Below, piece after piece: positions 26,917-35,746 of a DNA stretch of 64,000 nucleotides (its first letter is position 1; each line of letters opens with the position of its first letter). Source of the DNA: CAVTGO01 sp963734275. GTDB taxonomy: Bacteria > Actinomycetota > UBA4738 > HRBIN12. The DNA lies in assembly GCA_963734275.1 (NCBI GenBank), contig CAVTGO010000008.1:1-64000 (forward strand). Reading direction: 5' to 3'. The translations under genes and the position numbers were made by a program. The notes under the pieces were generated by a model. It was not told the DNA's origin and ran no database searches. It was given only the letters and a program-made list of their open reading frames with translations.

Positions 26917-27741
26917 ATGGCCGGCCACGCCGACGCCGAGGACCGCACGAGCAAGGTCCCGAAGAAGGCCTACGCGAAGGAGCTCCGGCGACTGCAGGAG
27001 GAGCTCGTGAAGATGGAGGACTGGGTTGCGGCGACCGGGGCCCGGATCGTAGTGCTGTTCGAGGGCCGCGACGCCGCCGGCAAGGGCGGCACGATCAAGC
27101 GCATCACCCAGAACATGAACCCGCGGATCACGCGGATCGTCGCGCTCCCCAAACCCAGCGAGCGCCAGCGATCGCAGTGGTACTTCCAGCGCTACATCGA
27201 CGAGCTCCCGGCCGCCGGCGAGATCGTGTTGTTCGACCGCAGCTGGTACAACCGAGCCGGCATCGAGAAGGTCCTCGGCTTCTGTACACCCGAGGAGCAC
27301 CGGCGGTTCCTCCGCCAGTGCCCCATCGTCGAGCGCCTGTTGGTGGAGGACGGCATCACGCTGATCAAGTACTGGTTCTCGGTCTCCGACCAGGAGCAGG
27401 AGCGCCGGTTCGAAGCGAGGATCGACGACCCGATCCGCCGATGGAAGCTCTCGGAGACCGACCTGTTCTCGCGGTCGCACTGGGTGGACTACTCGCGGGC
27501 CAAAGACGAGATGTTCGTCCACACCGACATCCCCGAGGCGCCCTGGTGGGTCGTCGAGGCCGACGACAAGCCGAGCGCCAGGCTGAACTGCATCGCGCAC
27601 CTGCTCTCGCAGATCGCCTACGAGCCGGTGCGCCGGGAGAAGATCCACATCCCGAACCGCCAGTCCGACGAGGGCTACGTCCGGCCGCCGCGCGAGGCGT
27701 TCCGGCCCGTGCCGGACCACACGGCCACGCTCCGAACCTGA
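26917..27741 (+). CDS. ppk2: Polyphosphate kinase 2
   Basis: 274 residues, the normal single-domain PPK2 length. The Walker A-like loop IVVLFEGRDAAGKGGTIKRI and the Walker B/lid block EIVLFDRSWYNRAGIEKVLG are intact, as are YFQRYIDELPAAGE and the C-terminal FSVSDQEQERRFEAR, DPIRRWKLSETD. PPK2 enzymes use polyphosphate to phosphorylate nucleoside mono- or diphosphates in the cytosol; the class cannot be fixed with certainty, but the sequence resembles the diphosphate-specific class I group. It stands alone, divergent from DUF2277. Confidence 0.88.
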   Translation: MAGHADAEDRTSKVPKKAYAKELRRLQEELVKMEDWVAATGARIVVLFEGRDAAGKGGTIKRITQNMNPRITRIVALPKPSERQRSQWYFQRYIDELPAAGEIVLFDRSWYNRAGIEKVLGFCTPEEHRRFLRQCPIVERLLVEDGITLIKYWFSVSDQEQERRFEARIDDPIRRWKLSETDLFSRSHWVDYSRAKDEMFVHTDIPEAPWWVVEADDKPSARLNCIAHLLSQIAYEPVRREKIHIPNRQSDEGYVRPPREAFRPVPDHTATLRT

Positions 27742-27776
27742 ACCCGAGGGTCCTTGCCCGCGTCGGACCGCGCACC

Positions 27777-27782
27777 TATCCT
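27777..27782 (+). promoter_or_regulatory. Minus-10 box TATCCT for the helicase gene
   Basis: Ten bases before ATG 27793, so the transcript would have a leader of at most a few bases. Confidence 0.45.
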
Positions 27783-27792
27783 GCCCGAACAC

Positions 27793-29820
27793 ATGTTCGA
27801 TGCCCTCGAGCGCCTCAACGACGAGCAGCGGCAGGCCGTGGAGCACGCGGACGGGCCGCTCCTGGTCGTGGCCGGCGCCGGATCGGGCAAGACCTGGACC
27901 CTCGCCTGCCGCGTCGCCCACCTGGTTGATCGCGGAGTCCCGCCCGAGCGGATCCTGCTGCTCACCTTCACGCGCCGGGCGGCCCGGGAGATGCTGAGCC
28001 GCGCCGAAGCCCTGACGGGCGACCGCGGGCTCGGGCGGGTCTGGGGCGGAACCTTCCACGCCACCGCCAACCGGCTGCTTCGGTCGCACGGCCGGGCGCT
28101 CGGCCTTCCGCCCGACTTCACGGTCCTCGACCGCGCCGACACCGCCGACCTGATGGACCTGATCCGCGGCGAGCTGCAGCTCGGCGAGGGCGAGCGGCGC
28201 TTCCCGCGCAAGGAGACCCTCGCCGACGTCTACTCGCGGACCGTGAACGCCGGCACCAAGCTCGCCGAGGTCCTCGAGCGCGAGTACCCCTGGTGCGCCG
28301 AGGAACTCGAGGGCATCCGCGCGATCTTCGAGCGCTACACGGAGCGCAAACGCGGGACCAACGCCCTGGACTACGACGACCTGCTCCTGTTCTGGCACGC
28401 GCTCGCGCGGCATCCCGCGGCCGGCCCGGCGATCGCGGCGGGCTTCGACCACGTGCTCGTGGACGAGTACCAGGACACCAACGCCTTGCAGGCCGACATC
28501 CTCGCGGCGCTGAAGCCCGACGGCGCCGGCCTGATGGTCGTCGGCGACGACGCGCAGGCGATCTACGCGTTCCGCTCGGCCACCGTCCGCAACATCCTCG
28601 AGTTCCCGGAGCGCTTCCCCGGCACCACCGTGATCAAGCTCGAGCGCAACTACCGCTCCACCCGCCCGATCCTCGACGCGACGAACGCGGTGATCGCCCT
28701 GTCCCCCCAGCGCCACGAGAAGGCGCTCTGGACCGAGCGCGAAGGCGGCGCGCTCCCACTGCTCCTCACGTGCGTCGACGAGCGCGACCAGGCCGACGCC
28801 GTCTGCCGCTCGATCCTCGAGCACCGCGAGCGCGGGACGCCGCTGAAGGAGCAGGCGGTGCTGTTCCGCGCCGGCCACCACTCGGACGTGCTCGAGGTCG
28901 AGCTCACGCGGCGCAACATCCCGTTCGTGAAGTACGGCGGGCTGAAGTTCCTCGAATCGGCGCACGTGAAGGACGCGCTCGCGGTGCTGCGGATCGCCGA
29001 CAACCCGCGGGACGAGGTCAGCTGGTTCCGCGTGCTGAAGCTCCTCGACCGCGTCGGACCCGCGGGCGCCCGGCGCGTGATGGGCGCGGTCGGGCTGCTC
29101 GCGCCCGGCGACCCGATGACGCGCTTCATCCAGCAGGCGATCGCGGTGCCGGCACCCGCGCGCGTCGAGCTGGACGGGCTCCGAGCGCTCTTCGGGGGCC
29201 TCGGCGACGACGTCCCGCCGGCCACGCAGGTCGAGCGCGTCCGCCGGTTCCTCGAGCCGCTGCTCCGCCGCCGTTACGACGACGCCGAGCCGCGCCTCCG
29301 CGACCTCGAGCAGCTCGAGCAGCTCGCGGCCGGGTTCCCCACGCGCGAGCGGTTCGTGACCGACCTGACCCTCGACCCGCCCGTGTCCACCTCGGACCTC
29401 GCCGGGCCACCGCACCTCGACGAGGACTACGTGGTGCTGTCGACGATCCACTCGGCCAAGGGCGGCGAGTGGGACGTCGTGCACGTGATCCACGCGGCCG
29501 ACGGCATGATCCCGAGCGACATGGCCGCCGGCGACGCCGAGCAGATCGAGGAGGAACGCCGCCTGTTCTACGTAGCACTCACGCGCGCGCGCGACGAGCT
29601 GCTCGTCACGTTCCCGCTGCGGTACCACCGATCGAACCGCGGGCTCGAGGACCGTCACTGGTACGCGCAGCTCACGCGCTTCCTCCCCCAGGAGGTGCGG
29701 GCGCGGTTCGAGGCCACGACCACGTTCGGCGACGCCAGCGAGGACGCGGTGCGCTCGAGCGTGGCGACGGGAAACGCCGCGGACGTGGACGCGATGCTCG
29801 CGGGGCTCTGGTCGGCATGA
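27793..29820 (+). CDS. UvrD/PcrA-family superfamily 1 DNA helicase
   Basis: 675 residues with all SF1A motifs in order: Q-motif LNDEQRQAVEH, Walker A VVAGAGSGKTWTLA, Ia LLTFTRRAAREM, II HVLVDEYQDTN, III MVVGDDAQAIYAFRSA, IV KLERNYRSTRPILDA, V VVLSTIHSAKGGEWDVV and VI EERRLFYVALTRARDEL. It lacks a RecB-type nuclease or a long C-terminal extension. UvrD/PcrA-like helicases unwind DNA 3' to 5' in repair and clear RecA or stalled polymerase. ATG 27793 is preferred over 27754 because of the TATCCT box and because the family begins close to the Q-motif. The GNAT gene starts 16 bases after its stop. Confidence 0.9.
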   Translation: MFDALERLNDEQRQAVEHADGPLLVVAGAGSGKTWTLACRVAHLVDRGVPPERILLLTFTRRAAREMLSRAEALTGDRGLGRVWGGTFHATANRLLRSHGRALGLPPDFTVLDRADTADLMDLIRGELQLGEGERRFPRKETLADVYSRTVNAGTKLAEVLEREYPWCAEELEGIRAIFERYTERKRGTNALDYDDLLLFWHALARHPAAGPAIAAGFDHVLVDEYQDTNALQADILAALKPDGAGLMVVGDDAQAIYAFRSATVRNILEFPERFPGTTVIKLERNYRSTRPILDATNAVIALSPQRHEKALWTEREGGALPLLLTCVDERDQADAVCRSILEHRERGTPLKEQAVLFRAGHHSDVLEVELTRRNIPFVKYGGLKFLESAHVKDALAVLRIADNPRDEVSWFRVLKLLDRVGPAGARRVMGAVGLLAPGDPMTRFIQQAIAVPAPARVELDGLRALFGGLGDDVPPATQVERVRRFLEPLLRRRYDDAEPRLRDLEQLEQLAAGFPTRERFVTDLTLDPPVSTSDLAGPPHLDEDYVVLSTIHSAKGGEWDVVHVIHAADGMIPSDMAAGDAEQIEEERRLFYVALTRARDELLVTFPLRYHRSNRGLEDRHWYAQLTRFLPQEVRARFEATTTFGDASEDAVRSSVATGNAADVDAMLAGLWSA

Positions 29821-29824
29821 CCGG

Positions 29825-29830
29825 TAGCAT
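29825..29830 (+). promoter_or_regulatory. Minus-10 box TAGCAT for the GNAT gene
   Basis: Six bases before ATG 29837, in the 16-base gap after the helicase stop, so the GNAT gene may be transcribed separately. Confidence 0.5.
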
Positions 29831-29836
29831 CCGCGC

Positions 29837-30688
29837 ATGGAGGTCGAGCGCACCGGCGACGGGCGGGCCTTCCTCGCGTCGGCGGGACCGCTGCTGGCGC
29901 GTCGCGAGGCGCGCAACAACCTGATCCTCGGGGTTGCCGCGACGGCGGACCTGCATCCCGAGGCCTACGAGGGCCTCCGGACGTGGACCGTGCTCGACGG
30001 TGGCGAACCGGTCGCGGCCGCGCTGCGCAACCCTCCGCACAACCTGGCGCTCGGCGACCCGGTCTCGGACGCGGCGTTGTCCGAGCTCCTCGCCGCCGTG
30101 CTGGAGGACGAGCCGGAGCTCCCCGGCATCGTAGGGAACCAGCCTCACGTCGGGGGCGCCGCGACGACGCTCGCCGTCGCGAGCGGGCGTGGGGCCGAGG
30201 TCACCGTGCGGATGGGCGTGTTCGAGCTCACCGGGGTGGTGTCGCTCCCGCGCGCGAGCGGCGCGGCGCGGGAGGCCGGCGCCGCCGACCGCGAGCTCCT
30301 GCTCGCCTTGCTCGAGGCGTTCACGATCGAGGCGATCGCCGAGCCGGCCGCCGACATCGAACGGCTGGGGCACTCCTTGGACTCGCGATGGTCCCCACCG
30401 GAGGGCGGCCTGTGGCTCTGGGAGGACGGGGGCGAGCCCGTCTCCCTGGCGGGCTTCGGCGCGCCGACGCCAACGGGGATCCGCATCGGACCCGTGTACA
30501 CGCCGCCCGAGCACCGACGCCGCGGCTACGCGCGGACGCTCGTCGGCGAGCTGAGCGCCGAGATGCTGCGCCGAGGCTCCCGCGCGTGCTTCCTGTACAC
30601 CGACCTGTCGAACCCAACCTCGAACAAGATCTACGTGGAGGTGGGCTACCGGCGGGTCGCCGACGCGGTCGAGTACCGGTTCGTCTGA
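29837..30688 (+). CDS. GNAT-family N-acetyltransferase, two-part
   Basis: 283 residues. The N-terminal half (residues 1-130) is a degenerate acetyltransferase-like fold. The C-terminal half carries the acetyl-CoA motif: IRIGPVYTPPEHRRRGYART, LVGELSAEMLRRGSRACFLY and NPTSNKIYVEVGYRRVADAV. This is the usual GNAT ending. The substrate is not predictable. The gene is convergent with the hypothetical gene at 30710. Confidence 0.8.
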   Translation: MEVERTGDGRAFLASAGPLLARREARNNLILGVAATADLHPEAYEGLRTWTVLDGGEPVAAALRNPPHNLALGDPVSDAALSELLAAVLEDEPELPGIVGNQPHVGGAATTLAVASGRGAEVTVRMGVFELTGVVSLPRASGAAREAGAADRELLLALLEAFTIEAIAEPAADIERLGHSLDSRWSPPEGGLWLWEDGGEPVSLAGFGAPTPTGIRIGPVYTPPEHRRRGYARTLVGELSAEMLRRGSRACFLYTDLSNPTSNKIYVEVGYRRVADAVEYRFV

Positions 30689-30709
30689 GCGCTCGGGCCC
30701 CGAGCGACG

Positions 30710-31327
30710 CTAGAGGCGGTAGGCGAGCGCGAACCACGCGATGCGACGGAACCCGCCGCGCATCCGCAGCAGCGCCTGCCCCAGGTGCTGGCCCTCCCCG
30801 ACGTGGACCAACTCGTCGAGGATCCGGCCGACCGGCCACGGGCTGCCCTCGTGGTCGTAGTCGATCTTCAGCACAGCGTGGCCGGGGTTTGTCAGGCTGT
30901 CGGCGATCCGCGTGTCGAAGCGGAACGCCGTGAAGTCCCCCGCGATCCCGTCGTCCTGCAGGTCGCGGTAGCCCGGCCACAGCAGGCGGAAGAACGGGCG
31001 CGAGGCGCGAACGAACAGGTTCCGTCCCTCGTTCGCCGAGGCGTCGAAGGCCTTGCCCGTCCACGGGATCCACACGCGCGTGGCCACCTCGAGGACCGGG
31101 TCCAGCCCCCAGGGAAACGTGCCGGTCACCACGCGTCCGTCGAGCGGCCCCTCCAGGCCCTCGGGCGCCGTCCCCGAGGCGAAACAGCGCTCGAGCTCGT
31201 GCAGCGCCCACCGGCGATCGTGGTGGAGCATCGCCTCGGCGCGCCAGAGGGCGCTCGCGTCGGGCTCGGTGCGTCGGTCCTCGGCCAGCACGGCCCGAGC
31301 ATGACCGCGCGGATGCGCGCCGGTCAA
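30710..31327 (-). CDS. Conserved hypothetical protein at the end of the transglutaminase operon
   Basis: Up to 205 residues. Not recognised. The body is beta-rich and hydrophilic without a signal or membrane segment (LDGRVVTGTFPWGLDPVLEV, RVWIPWTGKAFDASANEGRN, ITDYDHEGSPWPVG-like turns, MRGGFRRIAWFALAYRL). The upstream gene's stop TGA overlaps a possible TTG start at 31327; ATG 31231 (MLHHDRRWALHELERCFA) is an alternative that loses a Arg-rich stretch. It follows MoxR, DUF58 and transglutaminase genes with overlap, so it is probably part of that operon. Confidence 0.6.
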   Translation of the reverse strand: MTGAHPRGHARAVLAEDRRTEPDASALWRAEAMLHHDRRWALHELERCFASGTAPEGLEGPLDGRVVTGTFPWGLDPVLEVATRVWIPWTGKAFDASANEGRNLFVRASRPFFRLLWPGYRDLQDDGIAGDFTAFRFDTRIADSLTNPGHAVLKIDYDHEGSPWPVGRILDELVHVGEGQHLGQALLRMRGGFRRIAWFALAYRL

Positions 31328-33510
31328 GGCACGGGGCGACGACCCTCGCCGACCCGGCCTGCGGCCGAAAGCGCACGGTCCACCTCATCGGAGGAGGGCG
31401 ACTCCTCGGCGAATCGTTCGCGCTCGAAGACGCGGACGACGAGCTCGGCGTCCGTGCGCTCCTCGGGGCCGAGGGCCGGACCGAGCGAGCGCAGGAACTC
31501 CTCCGGCGTCTCGTGCCCCCTCCTCGGGCGGCCGCGTGCGGCCATCGAGGCGGACAGGTCCGCGAACGCCTTCGCGGCGCCCACGGGGGGCGGCGGCAGT
31601 CGTCGGCGCGCGCGGACGCGGCGGAACCCGCCGGCGAACAGCCCGAGGGCGACGAGGAGCCCGACCGTTACCGGCCAGGTGCTCGCGAACCACCGTGCGC
31701 CCGCGGCGATCGCGCGACCGACGGCCGCGACCGCGTCACGGACGGGCTCGGGCACGGCGGCCGAGACGAACCGGCCGATCGCGCGGAGCACCTCGGGCGC
31801 GATGAACCGGCCGCCCACGCCCGGATCGGCGGGTGGGACACCGAAGGTCGGGTCGTAGGCGATCCAGCCCGCCCGCGCGTACAGCACCTCGACCCACGCA
31901 TGCGCGTCCGACGCTCGCACGTCGTAGTAGCCGGTGAACGCGTTCCGCACACCCGGCCCGTAGCCGGTGACGAGGCGGGTCGGCACGCCGACCGCGCGGA
32001 GCAGGATCGCCATCGAGCTCGCGATCTGCTCGCAGTACCCTCGGCGCCGCTCGAACAGGAAGTGGTCCACGGCATCCACGCCCGGCGGGTCCTCGGAGAT
32101 GTTCAGGTCGTACTCGGTGTTGGCGCGCAGCCACGACTCGACAGCACGGACCTTGCCCGCGGGGGTCGGCTCGCCGGCGGTGATCTCGCGAGCGAGCTCG
32201 ACGACCCGGTCCGGCAGCCCGGGCGGGAGCTGCGTGTATCGCGCGAACGCCTCCGGGTCCCACTCGGGCGGCTCGTCGCGCAGGGCGTCGTACGGAGCGA
32301 CGGGGATCTCGGAGATCACCGAGTACACCACCCCGTCCTCGAGCAGGATGGGCGCGCGGATCGACGAGTACCGGTCCACCGACAGCGTGGAGGCGGGGAA
32401 GTAGACCTCGGCGGCCCGGAAGGCTCCGAACACCACGTTCGGCAGGTCGGCGCGGACGTAGAAGGTGGCGATCACGCGTTGCTCGGCCACGAGGAACCCG
32501 CGCTCGATCGGCGGCGGCACCGTGAGCGCGCTGTCCACGAACACGCGGCCGAGCGTCACGGTGTCGGTGTCCGAGGCGGTCCAACGGGCCCCGTCGTAGG
32601 CGTCGAAGACCTGGCCGCGCCACAGCGCCGCCTGCGGCGAGCGGACCTGCATCACGATCTGGTTCGAGAGCCTCCCGCGCGAGCGCAGGTCCAGGCTGGA
32701 ACCGAAACCCGGGTACGCGAGGTCGGTGAACTCGGGGACGCCGTCGCCGCCGTCGGACAGGCCGGGGTTCACGACCTGACCCGCGAACCCCGGGACCCCG
32801 GACGGGTTCTCCGCGGAGAACGGCGGGAGCGCCACGTTGGCACCCGGCAGCCGCGGCAGCCCGATGAACACGGCGCCGACCGCGAGGGCGGCGACCACCG
32901 TCCACGAGGCGACCGTCCGCGCCGTCGCCAGCCGCCGCGGCACCCGGACGCCGGAGGCACGTGGGCGCACCGCGACCACGGCGCCGAGTTCCTGCTCGGG
33001 CGGGCGGAGCGTCACGAACAGGTAGGCGCACGACAAGGCGAGCCACGGGAGCAGGTACACGAGGAACCCGGTGCCGAAGGACAGGGCGCCCGCCTCGCCC
33101 ATCAGGATCACGCTCGACACCACCGAGAAGCCGAGGTCGCGACGGCGCGGCACGTCGAATGCGTGCAGCACCTGCACCCAGAGGAACAGACCCGCCAGCG
33201 GCTGCCGGGCCTCGTCGAACGAGCTCGCGCCCTGCACGGCCTGCACGAACGAGCCGAGGGCGGCGAGCAGCCCCACCGACAGCGCCACCTTCGTGATGAC
33301 CGATGGGCTCCGTCGGCGCGCGAACGAGTAAGCGTAGCCGACCGGCGCGAGGACCAGGGCCGCGACGCCCGTGACCGCGTCGACGGCCCCCTGCGCCACG
33401 ACGGCCGCGATCGCGACCTCGACCATCAGCGCCACGATCACGCGGAGCCGGAGCGAGTCTTCAGGTTCCCCGTGGCCCGCGCGGACACGTTCGGCGACGT
33501 TCGCGCTCAT
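31324..33510 (-). CDS. TgpA-type transglutaminase-like membrane protein (DUF3488/transglutaminase/DUF4129)
   Basis: 728 residues. The N-terminal DUF3488 part has about six membrane helices (for example RVIVALMVEVAIAAVVAQGA, VVSSVILMGEAGALSFGTGF, LVYLLPWLALSCAYLFVTL). A large extracellular region holds the transglutaminase core with Cys in RRRGYCEQIASSMAILLRAV, His in ASDAHAWVEVLYARAG and Asp in WIAYDPTFGVPP, so the triad is complete. A last helix near residue 595 and a DUF4129-like cytoplasmic tail follow. ATG 33510 overlaps the DUF58 stop (ATGA). With MoxR and DUF58 it forms a widespread operon of unclear role, possibly in cell-envelope maturation. Confidence 0.88.
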   Translation of the reverse strand: MSANVAERVRAGHGEPEDSLRLRVIVALMVEVAIAAVVAQGAVDAVTGVAALVLAPVGYAYSFARRRSPSVITKVALSVGLLAALGSFVQAVQGASSFDEARQPLAGLFLWVQVLHAFDVPRRRDLGFSVVSSVILMGEAGALSFGTGFLVYLLPWLALSCAYLFVTLRPPEQELGAVVAVRPRASGVRVPRRLATARTVASWTVVAALAVGAVFIGLPRLPGANVALPPFSAENPSGVPGFAGQVVNPGLSDGGDGVPEFTDLAYPGFGSSLDLRSRGRLSNQIVMQVRSPQAALWRGQVFDAYDGARWTASDTDTVTLGRVFVDSALTVPPPIERGFLVAEQRVIATFYVRADLPNVVFGAFRAAEVYFPASTLSVDRYSSIRAPILLEDGVVYSVISEIPVAPYDALRDEPPEWDPEAFARYTQLPPGLPDRVVELAREITAGEPTPAGKVRAVESWLRANTEYDLNISEDPPGVDAVDHFLFERRRGYCEQIASSMAILLRAVGVPTRLVTGYGPGVRNAFTGYYDVRASDAHAWVEVLYARAGWIAYDPTFGVPPADPGVGGRFIAPEVLRAIGRFVSAAVPEPVRDAVAAVGRAIAAGARWFASTWPVTVGLLVALGLFAGGFRRVRARRRLPPPPVGAAKAFADLSASMAARGRPRRGHETPEEFLRSLGPALGPEERTDAELVVRVFERERFAEESPSSDEVDRALSAAGRVGEGRRPVP

Positions 33511-34733
33511 CGGATCGCCCCCGCGGCGGCGCGCTGCAGGACCTCGAGCTCCGAGTCGGCGGCCAGGCGGTGCACGAGGACCCCGCGCGAGGCCAGCTCG
33601 TCCGCCAGCGCATCCACCGCTGCGGGCTCGAGCCTCGGGGCCCGGTCGGTGCCGGCGAACGTGTGCGCCTCGACGAGCACGGCGACCACGCGCGGGGCCC
33701 GACGGGCCAGGTCGCCGACGGCTTCGGCGAGGGTCTCGGCAGCGTTCGCACGCCACGTCGGAAGGGCGAGCAGCACCGTCTCGGCGCCGAGCACCTCGCC
33801 ACCGAGCTCCCCGATCAGCGCCGCCATCGTCATCCCGCCGCCGGGTCGCAGCTCGGCCAGCCAGCGGAGCGTGCCCGCGGGCTCAACGCGCGCCAGCGAG
33901 GCCGGCTCACCGCCGGCGGCCGACACGAGGCGGACCCCCTGTCCGGCGCCCTGCGCGGCGAACGCGACGGACGCCGCCACCGAGCAGCAGCGGTCCATGG
34001 GCGTCTCGCCGGCCCCGGCGTCGCCGACGGCGTCCACGACGACGACCAGCCGGCGCGTCTGCTCCCGCTCGAACTCGCGGACCATGACCTCGCCCCGCCG
34101 CGCGGTCGAGGGCCAGTGCACGTGCCGGAGCGAGTCGCCGGTGCGGTACTCGCGGATCCCCAGGTAGTCGGGGCCCGCGCCGCGCCTCGGCGCGGCGTGG
34201 AGGGCGCGCTCCGGTGTCGGAGAGGACTCCAGCCACGGGAGGTGGTCCAGGCGCACGAGCCGTGGGTACACGACGGTCTCGCCCGCCGCCTCCACCCGCC
34301 GGCGCCGCTCGGCCACGCCGAACGGGGCGGCGGAGGCCACCACGACCTCGCTCGCCGCGTGGACGCCGCGGCTCGCCGCGGTGCGGATCGTCTCGACGAC
34401 GACCGCCGCACCCGGGGCGAGGGAGGGGAGGAACGCGCGGGCGGGTTCGACGTGCTCGTCGCGCAGGTCGAGCGCCAGCCGGACCCCGCGCGAACGGTTC
34501 GTCACGATCAGGTCGACGCGGACGCGGTCGCCCTGGAAGGCCTCGGCCGGCGCGCGGCGCTCGATCTCGACGTCGCGGACCATCCGCCGAGGCAGGACGA
34601 GACCGGCGAGCGCCGCGCCGAGCAGGCACGACGCGATCGCGAGGAGCCAACCGGCCTGCACGCTGGTCCCGACGACGAACAGCAGGACGGCGCCGCCGAC
34701 GAGTCCCAGCGCGCGGCGCCGCGGCCTCGGCAC
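33507..34733 (-). CDS. DUF58 (vWA-like) protein
   Basis: 408 residues. Two N-terminal membrane helices (LGLVGGAVLLFVVGTSVQAG; WLLAIASCLLGAALAGLVLP) precede a beta-sandwich and the DUF58 signature RGAGPDYLGIREYRTGDSLR then HVHWPSTARRGEVMVREFER. The C-terminal part is von Willebrand A-like (RRLVVVVDAVGDAG with a D-x-x-G in place of the DxSxS metal site). Start GTG 34733 lies five bases after the MoxR stop. The usual partners are MoxR ATPase and the transglutaminase, both adjacent and overlapping or nearly so, so they are co-expressed. Confidence 0.88.
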   Translation of the reverse strand: MPRPRRRALGLVGGAVLLFVVGTSVQAGWLLAIASCLLGAALAGLVLPRRMVRDVEIERRAPAEAFQGDRVRVDLIVTNRSRGVRLALDLRDEHVEPARAFLPSLAPGAAVVVETIRTAASRGVHAASEVVVASAAPFGVAERRRRVEAAGETVVYPRLVRLDHLPWLESSPTPERALHAAPRRGAGPDYLGIREYRTGDSLRHVHWPSTARRGEVMVREFEREQTRRLVVVVDAVGDAGAGETPMDRCCSVAASVAFAAQGAGQGVRLVSAAGGEPASLARVEPAGTLRWLAELRPGGGMTMAALIGELGGEVLGAETVLLALPTWRANAAETLAEAVGDLARRAPRVVAVLVEAHTFAGTDRAPRLEPAAVDALADELASRGVLVHRLAADSELEVLQRAAAGAIR

Positions 34734-34738
34734 GGCGT

Positions 34739-35704
34739 CTACCCGGGGACGCCGAGCGGCACGGGCACCCGCTCGAGGAGCTCCCGGACCACGTCGAGCG
34801 CAGTTCCGGAGGACACCGTGCCGCGGCTGCGCGGCACGATCCGATGCGCGAGCACCGCCGGCGCGAGCGCCTTCACGTCGTCGGGCAGGACGTACGCGCG
34901 CCCCATCATCGCGGCCCTGGCTTGCGCCGCATGCGTGAGCGCGACCATCGAGCGGGGCGAGGCACCGAGGAGCACGTCGCCGTGCTCCCGCGTGGCCTTC
35001 GTGAGCCCCACTACGTACTCGATGACCGCGCCGTCCACGTGTACGCCGCGGACGGCGTGCTGGTGCTCGACGACCTCCTCGGCCGTGACAACGGCGCCGA
35101 GCTCGCCGATGGGATGCTCGAGGAGCTGCCGCCGCACGATCTGCGACGCCGACGCGTCGTCGGGATAGCCCACGAAGACCGTCATCGTGAACCGGTCCAG
35201 CTGACCCTCGGGCAGCGGGTAGGTGCCGTGCTGGTCGATCGGGTTCTCCGTCGCGACTACGAGGTATGGACGCGGGAGCAGATGGGTCACGCCCTCGACG
35301 GTGACCTGGCGCTCCTCCATCGGCTCGAGCAGCGCCGACTGGGTCCGCGGGGTCGTGCGGTTGATCTCGTCCACCAGGACGACGTTCGCGAACACCGGGC
35401 CCGGCACGAACCGGAACTCGCCGAGGTGCTGGTCCCAGACGGAGACGCCGGTCAGGTCGCTCGGCAGCAGATCGGGCGTCGCCTGGATGCGGTTGAAGGT
35501 CCCGTCGATCGATGCGGCCAAGGAGCGGGCGAGCATGGTCTTGCCGACGCCCGGGACGCCCTCGAGCAGCAGGTTGCCCTGCGCGAACAGGCAGACGACG
35601 GCATCCTCGACCTGGTCGCGGGCGCCGGCGATCACCTGTTCGACGTTGTCGGCCACGCGCCGCATGGCGGCCGTGGTCGCGCCGAGATCCACCTGGGGAG
35701 GCAT
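34739..35704 (-). CDS. MoxR-family AAA+ ATPase
   Basis: 321 residues, ATG 35704. Walker A LLLEGVPGVGKTMLARSLAA, Walker B FANVVLVDEINRTTPRTQSA, the sensor 1 region VVATENPIDQHGTYPLPEGQ and the arginine finger region LDRFTMTVFVGYPD are intact, and the helical lid ends LPDDVKALAPAVLAHRIV. MoxR ATPases act as chaperone-like factors that load metal or cofactor into partner proteins, often ones with vWA domains. The DUF58 protein five bases downstream is the likely partner. First gene of the operon. Confidence 0.9.
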   Translation of the reverse strand: MPPQVDLGATTAAMRRVADNVEQVIAGARDQVEDAVVCLFAQGNLLLEGVPGVGKTMLARSLAASIDGTFNRIQATPDLLPSDLTGVSVWDQHLGEFRFVPGPVFANVVLVDEINRTTPRTQSALLEPMEERQVTVEGVTHLLPRPYLVVATENPIDQHGTYPLPEGQLDRFTMTVFVGYPDDASASQIVRRQLLEHPIGELGAVVTAEEVVEHQHAVRGVHVDGAVIEYVVGLTKATREHGDVLLGASPRSMVALTHAAQARAAMMGRAYVLPDDVKALAPAVLAHRIVPRSRGTVSSGTALDVVRELLERVPVPLGVPG

Positions 35705-35746
35705 CCCTTGGGCATCGACCCGACGGCGGCCGGGCTTGAACCGTGC

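Noticed and set aside
24495..29919. Very long open frames antisense to known genes (up to about 1700 codons)
   Set aside because: They are shadows produced by high third-position GC; the sense strands carry complete motif sets for the glycosylase, decarboxylase, ppk2 and helicase.
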